Assembly: GCF_945859685.1 (NCBI RefSeq)
Contig: NC_079147.1
Coordinates: 68,850,946 to 68,914,945, forward strand
DNA length: 64,000 bases
Reading direction: 5' to 3'
Source: Eupeodes corollae
Taxonomy: Eukaryota > Arthropoda > Insecta > Diptera > Syrphidae
Both the position numbers and the translations under genes were made by a program. Within the stretch, counting starts at the first letter, position 1; each line of letters starts with the position of its first letter. This document shows, piece after piece, positions 22,623 to 34,755 of the stretch. A model generated the notes under the pieces. The model saw only the letters and a list, made by a program, of their open reading frames with translations. It was not told the DNA's origin and did not search any database.

Positions 22623-22715
22623 AATAAATGTTTATGTATTTATATTAAAAACAATAAATGGTAGAATGAAAATTAATTGTAAAACTTTATTATATTTTGT
22701 GGTAGTTGTTTGAAA
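22623..22715 (+). terminator. Candidate poly(A) signals of the Cyp307a gene
   Basis: AATAAA occurs at 22623-22628 and 22653-22658, followed by a GT-rich stretch (TTTTGTGGTAGTTGTTTG) near 22695-22712, the usual arrangement for 3' cleavage. An earlier AATAAA overlaps the stop codon (21832-21837) and is less likely. The 3' untranslated region would be about 850 nt. Confidence 0.4.
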
Positions 22716-23539
22716 AAAAAAAGAAAAAGAATATAATTTTATATTGTTGAAAGAAAAGTAAAATTAAAAACAAATAATCAACATTTTTATACAAAACGAA
22801 TAAATTATTATTTTAATTGAAAGTTTTTTGTTTTTCTAATTCCTATAAACAAATAACGTAAATAAGAGTTATTTGTGCTTTTATGGTGGAACTTTAGTTG
22901 CAAGGGAAGGTTTTGCATTCATAAGATAAATTAACTCTTTGTGCAAACTTCAATACAAAAATATTGATTTGTGTTTCGTGACAAATAGAACTTGACATTT
23001 ACTGACATTGGATAGGCTATCCTGGATGGGTGAATTTAAGATACCTTATTAAACGAACTGGATAGCTAGATCGAGATACATATATTGCAAAATATAAAAG
23101 CAAATACTAGCTGTTCATACAAATTATTGTAAAATAAAAATTTCAATGGGATATTTTCGTAATTTACTGGATTTTTACCAAAAATACATAATAATTTGAA
23201 ATCAGTTTTCGGGTTGCTTTTAATTTAACGATATGTTCAATTAGTTGTTCTGTCAGATCACAATGCGACCCCTTCGAAAAAATTTTATTAAATGGACAGT
23301 TTAACCATATGCTGAATTAGCTGTTCTGTAAGATACCCACAAAGAACGGACACTTTTGGATACCTTTGGATTTCTTTTTTGTCAGATTTTAGATTTGTTT
23401 TTTGTTTAAAAGTCAGAATATGATTCGATGTAACAACCAATTCATCCAAAATAACTTCCATGTTTAAGAAATAAGAAATTTTAAAATAGAACTATATTAA
23501 ATAAACCACATTATATTCATCAAACTGACAGATGAAATG
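22716..23539. other. Non-coding stretch downstream of the Cyp307a gene
   Basis: AT-rich sequence without gene or classifiable element. ATATGTTCAATTAGTTGTTCTGT and ATATGCTGAATTAGCTGTTCTGT (about 23231 and 23308) form an imperfect direct repeat about 77 bp apart. Confidence 0.5.
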
Positions 23540-23765
23540 ATGGCGCAAAAATCCACTGTTAACTAGGGCCTAGTGGCTTACAACTCTCATACATTAATGT
23601 GTTGTCAGGGATGGGATTGATCTACCGTTTTAAGCCGAACGGCTGGTTTGAGAAAGTACTTTTCATGACAAGAAATAATCATATTGGGGTTGTCAATTCT
23701 TTGTAAAAGGCAGTAAAAGTGGAAAAAACTTAACATCGCACTGGCAAGGATGCCCAAAACCTATG
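23540..23765 (-). mobile_element. Diverged SINE copy
   Basis: It contains the family blocks GGGCCTAGTGGCTTACAACT, TTTTAAGCCGAACGGCT and a degraded tRNA-like end near 23735-23760 (CGCACTGGCAAGGATGCC), in the same orientation as the copies at 12870 and 39061. It is shorter and more mutated than those. Confidence 0.6.
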
Positions 23766-23774
23766 ACGGTCCTA

Positions 23775-24219
23775 CGCATCTTTTTTTTAATTCATTTGTA
23801 TTAGTCTATTCTTAATATTATTAAAGCTTGACAAAAATTCATAAAACTAGCTTAATTATCTATAACTTACAACTAACTTGCTGGTCCCGTACGGACACTC
23901 TAAGTTAAAATATGACACTTAATACTACTGCCTTTCGGCACTAAGATATTTTTCACTATAATGCATTTTTTTTTTTAGAAAATTAAAAAAAAAAAACTAA
24001 TTTCAATACTAACTTACTTAATTAGTGTACCGCTACAGTCCGGGGCGGACCTGGGCCTCAACCAACATGCGTCTCCAGCCAGCTCGTCCATTCACTCTAC
24101 ATGACCTAGCCATCTAAGCCGTTGGACTTTAATTCTAATATCTAGGTCAGTGTCGCTGTACAGCCCTATATTCTCCATCTATGCATACGGGACGGGAATT
24201 TAACTTAAAAACTACTTAA
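23775..24219 (-). mobile_element. 3' part of a LINE, interrupted by an RTE-like LINE piece
   Basis: The sequence matches the 3' end of the related LINE at 61090-61700: shared blocks are CATAAAACTAGCTTAATTA-like, AACTTACAACTAACTTGCTGG and GACACTCTAAGTTAAA. The stretch 24022-24196 is foreign: it matches the 3' end of the RTE-like LINE at 46600-46930 (CTACAGTCC...CTCAACCAACATGCGTCTCC and CATCTAAGCCGTTGGACTTT), so a truncated RTE-like copy landed here. This 3' part is not included in the tandem duplication that follows. Confidence 0.65.
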
Positions 24220-27048
24220 AATTAGTTCCTTAAAATAAAACTTAAAATAACTTAAACTACGAGTACCTACTCTATTAAGTGCCCACTACCTACTATCAAG
24301 TGTCGATTGAAGCCACCAAAATTGGTTCTCCTGCTTAACCCTATCAGTTCTGTCCCGTTTGGGCACTGTCCTACTGTACCACGGAACTGCCAATCTACCC
24401 TGTATCAGACCTCATTTATCTAAAAAGAGGAATGGCTCTGGTGGAATAAAGCCCCTCAATCGTGCAGTCTCAAAATACTCGTCGTTCGGATAGAACGCCC
24501 TGAAAATTAAATTGTTGGTCGAAAACATATGTTTTGCAATGTGACCTGGAACGAGTTTTACCACGAAATTGTCAATTCCCTTGATTCCAGGCCCGTTATA
24601 TAGAACCTCGTTGGAATAGTAATGCACGTAAGAAGATTCGACTGTTCAATATAAGCTGATACAACGTCGTAAAAGCTGCTGCTCGAACACCTGAAACTTC
24701 TCCATCTGGGAAGGGGCAACGTTGATCCACGCATAAACGATCATCGGCCGTATGAGGGCCATGTAGCAAATTACCTTTGCCGTTTCGTCAGAGCGAAGGC
24801 TCTTCTGGCCCTGGTCAGAGCAGCATTTATATGTCTGTCGAAATATAAATATTGATCTAACCATGATACCGAGTTACTTCACTACACTTTTGCTCGCTAA
24901 TGGCTGCCCGTGAAGATCAACGATGACCATCTTGCGCCTATTCTTACACGTATCCCTAGTGGCCCTAGCCAACAGAGTCCAGTACAGAATTGTCTCCGAC
25001 TTCTGGACATTTATTTTTAGTTTCCAGTCGTCGCAATATCGCTGAATTTTGTCGAAATCCAGCTGCAAGACAATTCTAATAACCTCAACCTTTCGGGCCG
25101 TTCTGTACGCAATTATATCGTCGGCGTACGCAATTGCCTTTGTAAGACTACCTATCAGATCGCTGGTGTAAATGCTGAAGAGAATCGGCGAATTCACCGC
25201 TCCCTGTTGAAGACCATTTTTAATTGAGAATGTTGTGGTAGAAGTTACATTGCCACTTTTGACAACAAACTTTCTACCGTTAAGCATATCATAAAGTATA
25301 TACAACAAATGCTTGCTTATGCCAAGCCTGCTCAGTTTTAGGTTAAGACCCTCTTACCATACGGTGTCAAAGGCCTTTTCCAAATCAACCAGAACAGCAC
25401 CTGTGCATTGTTGTTTTGATTTATTCCATTGGATATCAGAAACGAGTTCAGACGCAGCATGAATTGTGTCATGACTCATGACCCACCTTGAAGCCGAAAT
25501 GTTTATCCGGAACTATTTTGCTGTCCGCAACCCACTTAGTCAGAGCCCTATTAATGATTTTTTCGAAAACTTTGCTAAGAGGAGAGGATGAACTACAGGG
25601 GTCTTCCAATGCACTGGATAATATCCATTATTCAGTTTAGTATTGAAGAGTGTGGTGTAAATGTCAATTTCCTCCACCGGTAAATGTCTAAGTACAACGT
25701 TGGATATACAATCGATACCTGCTGACTTTTTGTGTTGTATTGAATTGAAGATGAACTGAAGCTCAACCTTCGTCACTAACAAGGGATTAGGACCCATTTG
25801 CTCAGCGATTATGGCATTTGCCATGGAATCGTCATATAACCTCATGAAACCGCGGTTCTCAGATCGCCATTGCGTGATATTCTTTCGGAGGTAAAAGTGA
25901 TTAAGTAGGGCTCTGTTTTTGAGGTCGTGGTTGGGGCGAATGCTAACATTCATTTTGTATACTTGCTGGAAAGCAGCTCCCTCAGCTTCCACTTCGGATC
26001 TTCAATTAAGTAAAAGACATCGTCAAAGATGGCTTCTTCTGGATCTATTTGCGCTGTCCTTAGTACGTCACTGTTCTCTTCAGTTCTTTGAAGTTTCAGA
26101 CACGAAAGGTCATTATCGTTTTTTTTTTTCTTGAATATCTTGTTGATTTTGGGCAAGATACTAGGGTCACTCGAATTAACTGACCGGATCTTGCGGTCCC
26201 AGTACTCGTTAATTGATAACCTGCAGTTCTGCTTAATCAACAGATTGACATTTTTTATTGATGCCTTCAGTGTCCTAACCTTCAAGTCGTGTGGGTCTGT
26301 ATCTCGTCTGTACGTTGATGGGTGTTTGCGCAAGCGGTTTGAACCAAATCAAACAATTTTGAATTTTCCGTGCCTGCACAAACATGTTTGTGTGGTGTGT
26401 TTTGAATTTTGCTCAAACCGATGCTAATTTTCATAAAGTTAACATGAAAAGTTGTTAAAGTCAACGCTGGACGAGTTTTCCAATTCATTTAACTAGTTGG
26501 AATGTCCAAAAATAGATGTTTTTTGTACCACGCAACTAATATTGCTCAAGCATGTTTTTTTCGTGTGTGGCGAAACTATGTTTTTTCAAGCACATGGTAT
26601 CTAGCACCTGATGTAGTTCACCAATTTATAATGTCGTTTGTACTTTTGAAAGTACTCGTATGCTTTTCTCACTGTTTAAATATTATGTAAATATTAGCTT
26701 GCATATGCAGTGAACTTAAAATTTATATTTATTTGTAATTAAATTATATCTTCAAAAGCTGTGTTATAATCAAGATCATAGATAGGGGAGATACTGAGGG
26801 ATACCGTTGTGGAGTTGTTGGGAAGAGGAAAAGCACGTTAACAAGATTGTTCGACTAAAAAGAAACAATTTTATGAAGTTGTACATTTTTTGACCAAATC
26901 CTCAACTCCTTAATTCATTGAGGTTAGATGAGTTCAAATGCTTTTTTGAAATCCAGTGATAACAGACCTCTACCGGGTTTCAAAGCTACCTGTAATGTAA
27001 TGATTAGTATTTGACAAATAACCTGCTTTTGTTCATTGTATATGGTTA
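24220..27048. repeat. Tandem duplication, copy A (2829 bp)
   Basis: This segment recurs at 27072-29900 with a constant offset of 2852 bp and no difference seen in any reading frame compared. It carries LINE coding sequence (24412-26333), about 550 bp of other DNA, and an RT scrap (VALKPGRGLLSLDFKKAFE, minus, about 26885-27000). The junction 27049-27071 is a 23-bp extra copy of the unit's beginning (TTAGTTCCTTAAAATAAAAC). Confidence 0.9.
24412..26333 (-). pseudogene. LINE ORF2 relic (reverse transcriptase), copy A
   Basis: Minus-strand frames give, in order: 26333-25950, a pre-RT region (CRLSINEYWDRKI); 25992-25540, RT fingers (FNSIQHKKSAGIDCISN, GYYPVHWKTPVV); 25308-24874, the palm with GLQQGAVNSPILFSIYTSDL and catalytic AYADDII; then thumb (24864-24646) with CYMALIRPMIVY and the carboxy end (24627-24412). 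Frameshifts or stops separate the pieces, one near 25360 and another near 24640. YADD itself is intact. No RNase H or endonuclease is seen, so the 5' part is missing. I place it only broadly among CR1/Jockey-like LINEs. Confidence 0.75.
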
Positions 27049-27071
27049 ATTAGTTCCTTAAAATAAAACTT

Positions 27072-29900
27072 AATTAGTTCCTTAAAATAAAACTTAAAAT
27101 AACTTAAACTACGAGTACCTACTCTATTAAGTGCCCACTACCTACTATCAAGTGTCGATTGAAGCCACCAAAATTGGTTCTCCTGCTTAACCCTATCAGT
27201 TCTGTCCCGTTTGGGCACTGTCCTACTGTACCACGGAACTGCCAATCTACCCTGTATCAGACCTCATTTATCTAAAAAGAGGAATGGCTCTGGTGGAATA
27301 AAGCCCCTCAATCGTGCAGTCTCAAAATACTCGTCGTTCGGATAGAACGCCCTGAAAATTAAATTGTTGGTCGAAAACATATGTTTTGCAATGTGACCTG
27401 GAACGAGTTTTACCACGAAATTGTCAATTCCCTTGATTCCAGGCCCGTTATATAGAACCTCGTTGGAATAGTAATGCACGTAAGAAGATTCGACTGTTCA
27501 ATATAAGCTGATACAACGTCGTAAAAGCTGCTGCTCGAACACCTGAAACTTCTCCATCTGGGAAGGGGCAACGTTGATCCACGCATAAACGATCATCGGC
27601 CGTATGAGGGCCATGTAGCAAATTACCTTTGCCGTTTCGTCAGAGCGAAGGCTCTTCTGGCCCTGGTCAGAGCAGCATTTATATGTCTGTCGAAATATAA
27701 ATATTGATCTAACCATGATACCGAGTTACTTCACTACACTTTTGCTCGCTAATGGCTGCCCGTGAAGATCAACGATGACCATCTTGCGCCTATTCTTACA
27801 CGTATCCCTAGTGGCCCTAGCCAACAGAGTCCAGTACAGAATTGTCTCCGACTTCTGGACATTTATTTTTAGTTTCCAGTCGTCGCAATATCGCTGAATT
27901 TTGTCGAAATCCAGCTGCAAGACAATTCTAATAACCTCAACCTTTCGGGCCGTTCTGTACGCAATTATATCGTCGGCGTACGCAATTGCCTTTGTAAGAC
28001 TACCTATCAGATCGCTGGTGTAAATGCTGAAGAGAATCGGCGAATTCACCGCTCCCTGTTGAAGACCATTTTTAATTGAGAATGTTGTGGTAGAAGTTAC
28101 ATTGCCACTTTTGACAACAAACTTTCTACCGTTAAGCATATCATAAAGTATATACAACAAATGCTTGCTTATGCCAAGCCTGCTCAGTTTTAGGTTAAGA
28201 CCCTCTTACCATACGGTGTCAAAGGCCTTTTCCAAATCAACCAGAACAGCACCTGTGCATTGTTGTTTTGATTTATTCCATTGGATATCAGAAACGAGTT
28301 CAGACGCAGCATGAATTGTGTCATGACTCATGACCCACCTTGAAGCCGAAATGTTTATCCGGAACTATTTTGCTGTCCGCAACCCACTTAGTCAGAGCCC
28401 TATTAATGATTTTTTCGAAAACTTTGCTAAGAGGAGAGGATGAACTACAGGGGTCTTCCAATGCACTGGATAATATCCATTATTCAGTTTAGTATTGAAG
28501 AGTGTGGTGTAAATGTCAATTTCCTCCACCGGTAAATGTCTAAGTACAACGTTGGATATACAATCGATACCTGCTGACTTTTTGTGTTGTATTGAATTGA
28601 AGATGAACTGAAGCTCAACCTTCGTCACTAACAAGGGATTAGGACCCATTTGCTCAGCGATTATGGCATTTGCCATGGAATCGTCATATAACCTCATGAA
28701 ACCGCGGTTCTCAGATCGCCATTGCGTGATATTCTTTCGGAGGTAAAAGTGATTAAGTAGGGCTCTGTTTTTGAGGTCGTGGTTGGGGCGAATGCTAACA
28801 TTCATTTTGTATACTTGCTGGAAAGCAGCTCCCTCAGCTTCCACTTCGGATCTTCAATTAAGTAAAAGACATCGTCAAAGATGGCTTCTTCTGGATCTAT
28901 TTGCGCTGTCCTTAGTACGTCACTGTTCTCTTCAGTTCTTTGAAGTTTCAGACACGAAAGGTCATTATCGTTTTTTTTTTTCTTGAATATCTTGTTGATT
29001 TTGGGCAAGATACTAGGGTCACTCGAATTAACTGACCGGATCTTGCGGTCCCAGTACTCGTTAATTGATAACCTGCAGTTCTGCTTAATCAACAGATTGA
29101 CATTTTTTATTGATGCCTTCAGTGTCCTAACCTTCAAGTCGTGTGGGTCTGTATCTCGTCTGTACGTTGATGGGTGTTTGCGCAAGCGGTTTGAACCAAA
29201 TCAAACAATTTTGAATTTTCCGTGCCTGCACAAACATGTTTGTGTGGTGTGTTTTGAATTTTGCTCAAACCGATGCTAATTTTCATAAAGTTAACATGAA
29301 AAGTTGTTAAAGTCAACGCTGGACGAGTTTTCCAATTCATTTAACTAGTTGGAATGTCCAAAAATAGATGTTTTTTGTACCACGCAACTAATATTGCTCA
29401 AGCATGTTTTTTTCGTGTGTGGCGAAACTATGTTTTTTCAAGCACATGGTATCTAGCACCTGATGTAGTTCACCAATTTATAATGTCGTTTGTACTTTTG
29501 AAAGTACTCGTATGCTTTTCTCACTGTTTAAATATTATGTAAATATTAGCTTGCATATGCAGTGAACTTAAAATTTATATTTATTTGTAATTAAATTATA
29601 TCTTCAAAAGCTGTGTTATAATCAAGATCATAGATAGGGGAGATACTGAGGGATACCGTTGTGGAGTTGTTGGGAAGAGGAAAAGCACGTTAACAAGATT
29701 GTTCGACTAAAAAGAAACAATTTTATGAAGTTGTACATTTTTTGACCAAATCCTCAACTCCTTAATTCATTGAGGTTAGATGAGTTCAAATGCTTTTTTG
29801 AAATCCAGTGATAACAGACCTCTACCGGGTTTCAAAGCTACCTGTAATGTAATGATTAGTATTTGACAAATAACCTGCTTTTGTTCATTGTATATGGTTA
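27072..29900. repeat. Tandem duplication, copy B (2829 bp)
   Basis: Second copy of 24220-27048. The right boundary is sharp: after TATATGGTTA at 29891-29900, copy A continues with ATTAGTTCC and copy B with TGGTTATCC. The lack of divergence means a very recent event, gene conversion, or an assembly artefact. Confidence 0.9.
27264..29185 (-). pseudogene. LINE ORF2 relic (reverse transcriptase), copy B
   Basis: Same broken reading frames as copy A, each displaced by 2852 bp, with identical translations and identical disabling mutations. The LINE was therefore already dead before duplication, and this is segmental duplication rather than a second transposition. Confidence 0.85.
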
Positions 29901-29946
29901 TGGTTATCCATTTTTTGATTCTGACATTTACGAAAAACTTTTCAAC

Positions 29947-32493
29947 AGGGACAAAGCTGCAAGACTAGCCTCTCATTGAGACTCCTACAAAGAATCCCTA
30001 AGAATCTACAAGAAGGCACTACGAAAATCCAAGTGATTTTCTTGGCGATCCTTCTATGGCACGAAAGAAGAAACTTCTGAAGCCTCTAGGTTACGGAAAA
30101 TTCTTTCAACTAATCCATCTATGCCAAGCTGTTTGAAAAATGAAGCTCCTGGACAAATTCAAGTAATGAATCGCTGAAATTACTATTGGACACTCACTTT
30201 CCTGGTAGTTCTCTTACCGAAACTTGCAACAGTTATATATACGTTCAAGTTCAAATGCAACATATCCACAAGGTCTGATCACAAGGGATAAGCTACAATG
30301 GTCTCTCAACAGCTTCAAACCATTTAAAGATGCAGGACCAGATGGAATAATACCAGCCGAATTACAAAAGACTTCTGACATAATTGCACCAATCCTTGAG
30401 GCAATTTTTACCAGCTGTCTTTACCTGGTCTATGTTCCCTCGACATGGAAAGAAGTTAAAGTTGTTTTTATACCCAAAGCAGGTAAATGCTCGCAAGTCA
30501 ATCCTAAAGATCTACGACCTATAAGTCTATCATCATTCCTTCTTAAGACCTTGGAAAGATTGATTGATATCCATTTAAGGACAAGTATTGATACAAGACT
30601 TATGTCTTCGTCTCAATATGCCTACTGTAAAGGTAAATCGGTGGAAACAACGGTACACACCTTAGTACGCACCTTCGAATATTCCCTCCATCATAAAGAG
30701 TTCACTATGGTTGCTTTCCTTGACATCGAAGGTGCCTTTAAGAACGTAGACACATCTGCACTAACATCTCTAAATGTAGAGAGTTCACTTCGGGAGTTAA
30801 TTAATTTAATGCTTACTAGCAGAATAATTAACTCAAAACTGGGCAACTCTTCTAGTAGACGATTCGTTAGTAGAGGGACACCACAAGGTTGTATTCTATC
30901 CCCTCTCCTCTGAAACCTAGTGGTAAATGAATCCTAACTAGTCTGGATCCGGAGCGTTTCAGAGTGATAACCTATGTGGACGACGTTGCTATAGCAGTTT
31001 CAGGAAAGCATCTTAACATCCTAAAAGAACTTTTACAAAATGCCTTGGACAGACTAATACTTTGGGCTGATCGGTGTGGACTGGGTGATAACCCACACAA
31101 AACGGATTTGATCTTATTTTCGAGGAGTTACAAAATTCCATTTGTCAACCCTCCTTATATTAAAGGAATCTAATTCTTGTCTTAGACAAAAAACTAAATT
31201 GGAAACGTAACGTACAGGAAAGAGTCAAATAAGCTACTGTAGCTCTCTTTTCTTGCAAAAAAGCTATTTGTAATAAATGGGGTTTACAACCCAGAATCAC
31301 AGGCTATACACATCGGTAATCAGACCGATTTTAATGTACTGTGTGGCAGTATGGTGGACTGCTTTAGAGAAAGGTATAAACAGGGATAAGCTAAATAAAG
31401 TCCAACGTTCAGCTTGCCTACGTATAAGCGGATCGCTTCGCAAGACCCCGTCTGCGGCACTGGACACCTTGTTCTTCCTCACACATCTTGACATATTAAG
31501 CGAACAAATAGCTGCAAGCTCTGCTATTTGCCTCAAAGCTTCGTCGCAGTGGACTAACAACAACATTTGCCACTCCGTAATTCTAAGGTATTTAGAATCA
31601 AACTGCAATTTGATAGAATTTTCCAGATTTCTATACCTCCCAGATCTTTCTGGAGATTGGACATTCTTTGAGGATGGGTCAATCCATTTTTATCAGTCAG
31701 GCGGAACTTTTGGCGATAAAAGAAGTCTTGTTCTGGCTTAAAGAAAACGTGATATCACTTCTAATATCCGTATTTTCTCAGATAGTCAGGCTGCCATCAA
31801 ATATCTGGACTCTGTCCCTACAAACGCTATAACAGTCTATAACTCTCGATCATCTCTAATGAAGATGGTACAACAGTTTAATATTCACCTTTACTGTAAG
31901 GCATTTGAACTCGCCAGGAACGGTACAGTGCAGCCCATCCTACAACGTTTGACACACTGGCATACCAATCGGTACTTGTAAACTGTTGCTAATGCAAGAC
32001 GCTGTGAGGAGGGCAGGCACCAGATGGAACAACATCACCACGTGTCAAGTCACAAAAAACATCTGCCAACACTGGATTTAAAACGTTCAAGGTGCTTGCT
32101 CTCCTTAAGCAGATCGCATATAAGCTCGATAACAGGTGTCATAACCGGACACTGTCTAATAGGAAAGCACGCCACGAGACTAGGCGTATTCTCAAATGAC
32201 TTTTGCAGAAGCTGTATGGACGAGGAAGAGGAAGAAACGGTTCTTCATCTTCTCTTCACATGCCCTGCTCTAGCTCAAAAACGCAAGAATTACCTAGGAG
32301 AATTCTTCTTTAACGATCTAAATGATCTAAATCATATCGGTATAATCACCCTCTCACGTTTCATAAGGGACTCAAGCTGGTTCCATTGAGCTTAGGAGAT
32401 AGCCTCAAGATTCATGTGGTATCACAATGGGCCATTAAACTGGCCGAAGTGTGTCCGTTTCCATCTTGGACAGCCACTATAACCTCACCTAAC
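29947..32493 (+). mobile_element. 5'-truncated LOA copy with target duplication
   Basis: It begins within ORF2 after the endonuclease (RDKAARLAS) and runs through RT, RNase H and the finger to the LOA tail TATAACCTCACCTAACC. Flanks repeat CTGACATTTACGAAAA (29931-29946 and 32494-32509). Three long pieces remain open (30224-30913, 31277-31741, 32024-32389). The RT box reads YVDD instead of YADD, and stops and deletions are frequent, with much of RNase H lost near 31690-31990. A dead-on-arrival copy, clearly diverged from 3355-8960. Confidence 0.88.
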
Positions 32494-32559
32494 CTGACAT
32501 TTACGAAAATGGATCGCTTCACTCATAAAAATTGTTACAACCTACGACAAAAATGGTGA

Positions 32560-33590
32560 TTCTGTCCAGCCCCGTCGAGCGGAAGGAAAGAAGGACCCCC
32601 TCCCCAGCCCCAGTATTTTCTAGATGCCCGCAAAATTGAAAGCAACGAGAATATACTCTATATTTATCATCAACATACCTATTTTCACTTATTTTTAGAA
32701 GCCCGAAAATTTAAAACCTTTCGCAATCGGGCCCCTGTTTGCATGTTATTTGCCAATCAATCAGTGACAGACTTGCAGATCTGGGCCCCTGATTATTATT
32801 GGCGTACATTTTTGTTAATATTTTATGGAAAATTGGGCAACTCTAAACTATTGAAAGAAAGTTATAATTAATTTTTTCGCTTTTCTTATTCAATATAGCG
32901 TAAATTTTAAATTTATTTTATTTCGAAAATGTTTAAAGTAAAAGTAAAGGGCCCGGCAAATTGAAATAAAATACAAATATTTATTTCGGTTTCTGTTTTT
33001 ATAAATTTTCTTTTCTTCTATTTTTGTTTCTGCTGTAAACGAAATTTTTAATTCGGACTAGGAATATAAGGCGATGGCAATCTTATTGGAGAGCCAAATA
33101 ATGGTATTTATGACGCTTTACTTCAGGAACACTTGGAAAAAGTAAGAATTTCACAACAAGAGCACAAACGTTTGCAAGTCCACTACCTTGCCGTTGAGAT
33201 TCAAAATGAGTTCATTAAAATTTGTGCCCAACATGTGAATTCAGCTATTTTGATGGAGATTGAATTCGCTATAATTGTCGATGCAACACCCGATTCAAGT
33301 CATGTGGAACAAAACATATTTATTTTGCGATATCTGTATAATGGTGCACGAATGCCGTGTATTCACCATGTGCAGCTCACAGCCTTAACTTGTGTGGAGT
33401 CGATTCAGCGAAATGTTGTACTGCCGCAATCACATTTTTTGGAGTTGTTCAAAAGTGTTTCAATTTTTTTAGCAGCAGTGCCCAAATTTGGTAAATTCTT
33501 AAGAAAAATGTACCCGGATCCCTTCAACTTTCCGATACAAGATGGTCAGCTAGAATTGAGGCAGTGAAGCCGTCTGAAAAACCTTATAAC
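32560..33590 (+). pseudogene. hAT-type (DUF4371/ZMYM-like) transposase relic
   Basis: From about 33073 the sequence reads YDALLQEHLEKVRISQQEHK, then EIQNEFIKICAQHV and EFAIIVDATPDSSHVEQ. This is the RNase-H-fold start of domesticated-looking hAT transposases with DUF4371. A frameshift near 33350 moves into CSSQ...LVWSR-type sequence equivalent to the CGSHSLNLCG block, and after another shift LQLSDTRWSARIEAVKP is readable at 33520-33573. The carboxy dimerisation domain is absent. Upstream, 32560-32780 holds fragments of the same element's 5' region. An intact host gene is unlikely given the frameshifts. Confidence 0.7.
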
Positions 33591-33619
33591 ATCATAAGAA
33601 GTCTTAAGTGATATTAAGT

Positions 33620-34165
33620 CACTGTTCTGGTCACTGGTCAGGAGGTGTGATTGGTCCTTATTCCTTCTAAAACGTCGATGGAACGATAGTCACCGTTAAT
33701 TCAAATCGTTATTTTCATACATTAACCTACTTCTTTTGCTTGTTATTGAAGACTACGATTTGAAGAATATGTGGTTTCAACAAGACGGTACCACATTTCT
33801 CGTCGTGGCGATATCAACTGGCCACAAATATCATGTGATTTGACACTGCTGGACTTTTGTTTTATTAGGCTACGAGAAATACCGTGTTTATGCAGATAAA
33901 TTTTGAACTCTTGAGCACTTAAAAACCAACATTCGTCAAGTTATGTCTGAGATACCGCCCAATATTACTCAAAAAGTAGTCGAAAGTTACGTCAAAAGAA
34001 TCGATGCTTGCATCATTAGCGTGGTGGTCATTTAAATGACGTAGTATTTCACACAAAATGTCAATGTTTAAATTTTATAATGAAAATGAAATATCATATA
34101 AAAAAATATTTGATATGTGGTTTACATAATATGTACGTTTACTTTTGAAACCGCAAAATAGATAG
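33620..34165 (+). pseudogene. mariner transposase relic, carboxy part
   Basis: Readable pieces are DLKNMWFQQDGTT (second catalytic Asp), a STGHKYHVI region preceding the degraded third Asp, then NIRQVMSEIPPNITQKVVES. The end AAACCGCAAAATAGATAGCCC is probably the terminal repeat. The amino half is missing. It resembles the family at 14951-15940. Confidence 0.65.
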
Positions 34166-34755
34166 CCCTTCCCAAACAATTATTTGCTTCGTATCCAATT
34201 TTTTAAACTCTCAACGGTGATTCCAAAGCGCCACCTTACTGATTCTAGCAAAACTATACCACTCTTCCATATTCATCGTCATCTCATTCCGTTCCCATCA
34301 ACAAACACGAACGAAAGAGACAAACATATCTCCTATTCTCCTCTCCACCAACGACGCCATGTTTGTTGAAAATACAATAAAATAAAAAACATATACTGTT
34401 CGCTTTTTGTCGTGTCGCGATTTTTTCACTCCGCGAAAATTTCACAATTTCCATGAAAAATCAACTCTTTCCCAATTAAAAGTTTCTAAAAATTCATAGT
34501 TCTTAAGTCAACGAATTGAATTCCTATAAAATTATCCCCTCAATCATTCGATTTATGTGAAAATTATTCATTCAAAGAAAAGAAAATCAAGTGAACTCTT
34601 CGTTCGATTAATTGTCAAAAGGCGTTGACACTTCTTCTTTTTTGTTTCTTTCCCTTGAAGCAAAAGTGAAGAAAATTTGTGAAAAATCATAAAATAAAAT
34701 AAAAATCCATAAAAATAAAGAAGCAACAACAGAATTAATAAAAAAAAGTGTTAAA
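34166..34755 (+). promoter_or_regulatory. Probable promoter and 5' leader of alpha-catenin
   Basis: TE-free DNA directly upstream of the alpha-catenin start. No TATA box with a properly spaced initiator was found. The stretch 34390-34450 (TTCGCTTTTTGTCGTGTCGC) is locally GC-richer and could hold the start site. The last 200 bp are A-rich, typical of fly leaders, ending AGTGTTAAAATGG. Confidence 0.4.

Noticed and set aside
24220..29900. The two 2.8 kb repeats as long terminal repeats of one element
   Set aside because: They are directly adjacent with no internal body, carry LINE coding sequence and lack TG...CA ends, so they are a tandem duplication.
33133..33567. A 144-codon open frame as a host zinc-finger (ZMYM-like) gene
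   Set aside because: The homology continues in other frames across its end, so it is a frameshifted hAT transposase relic.
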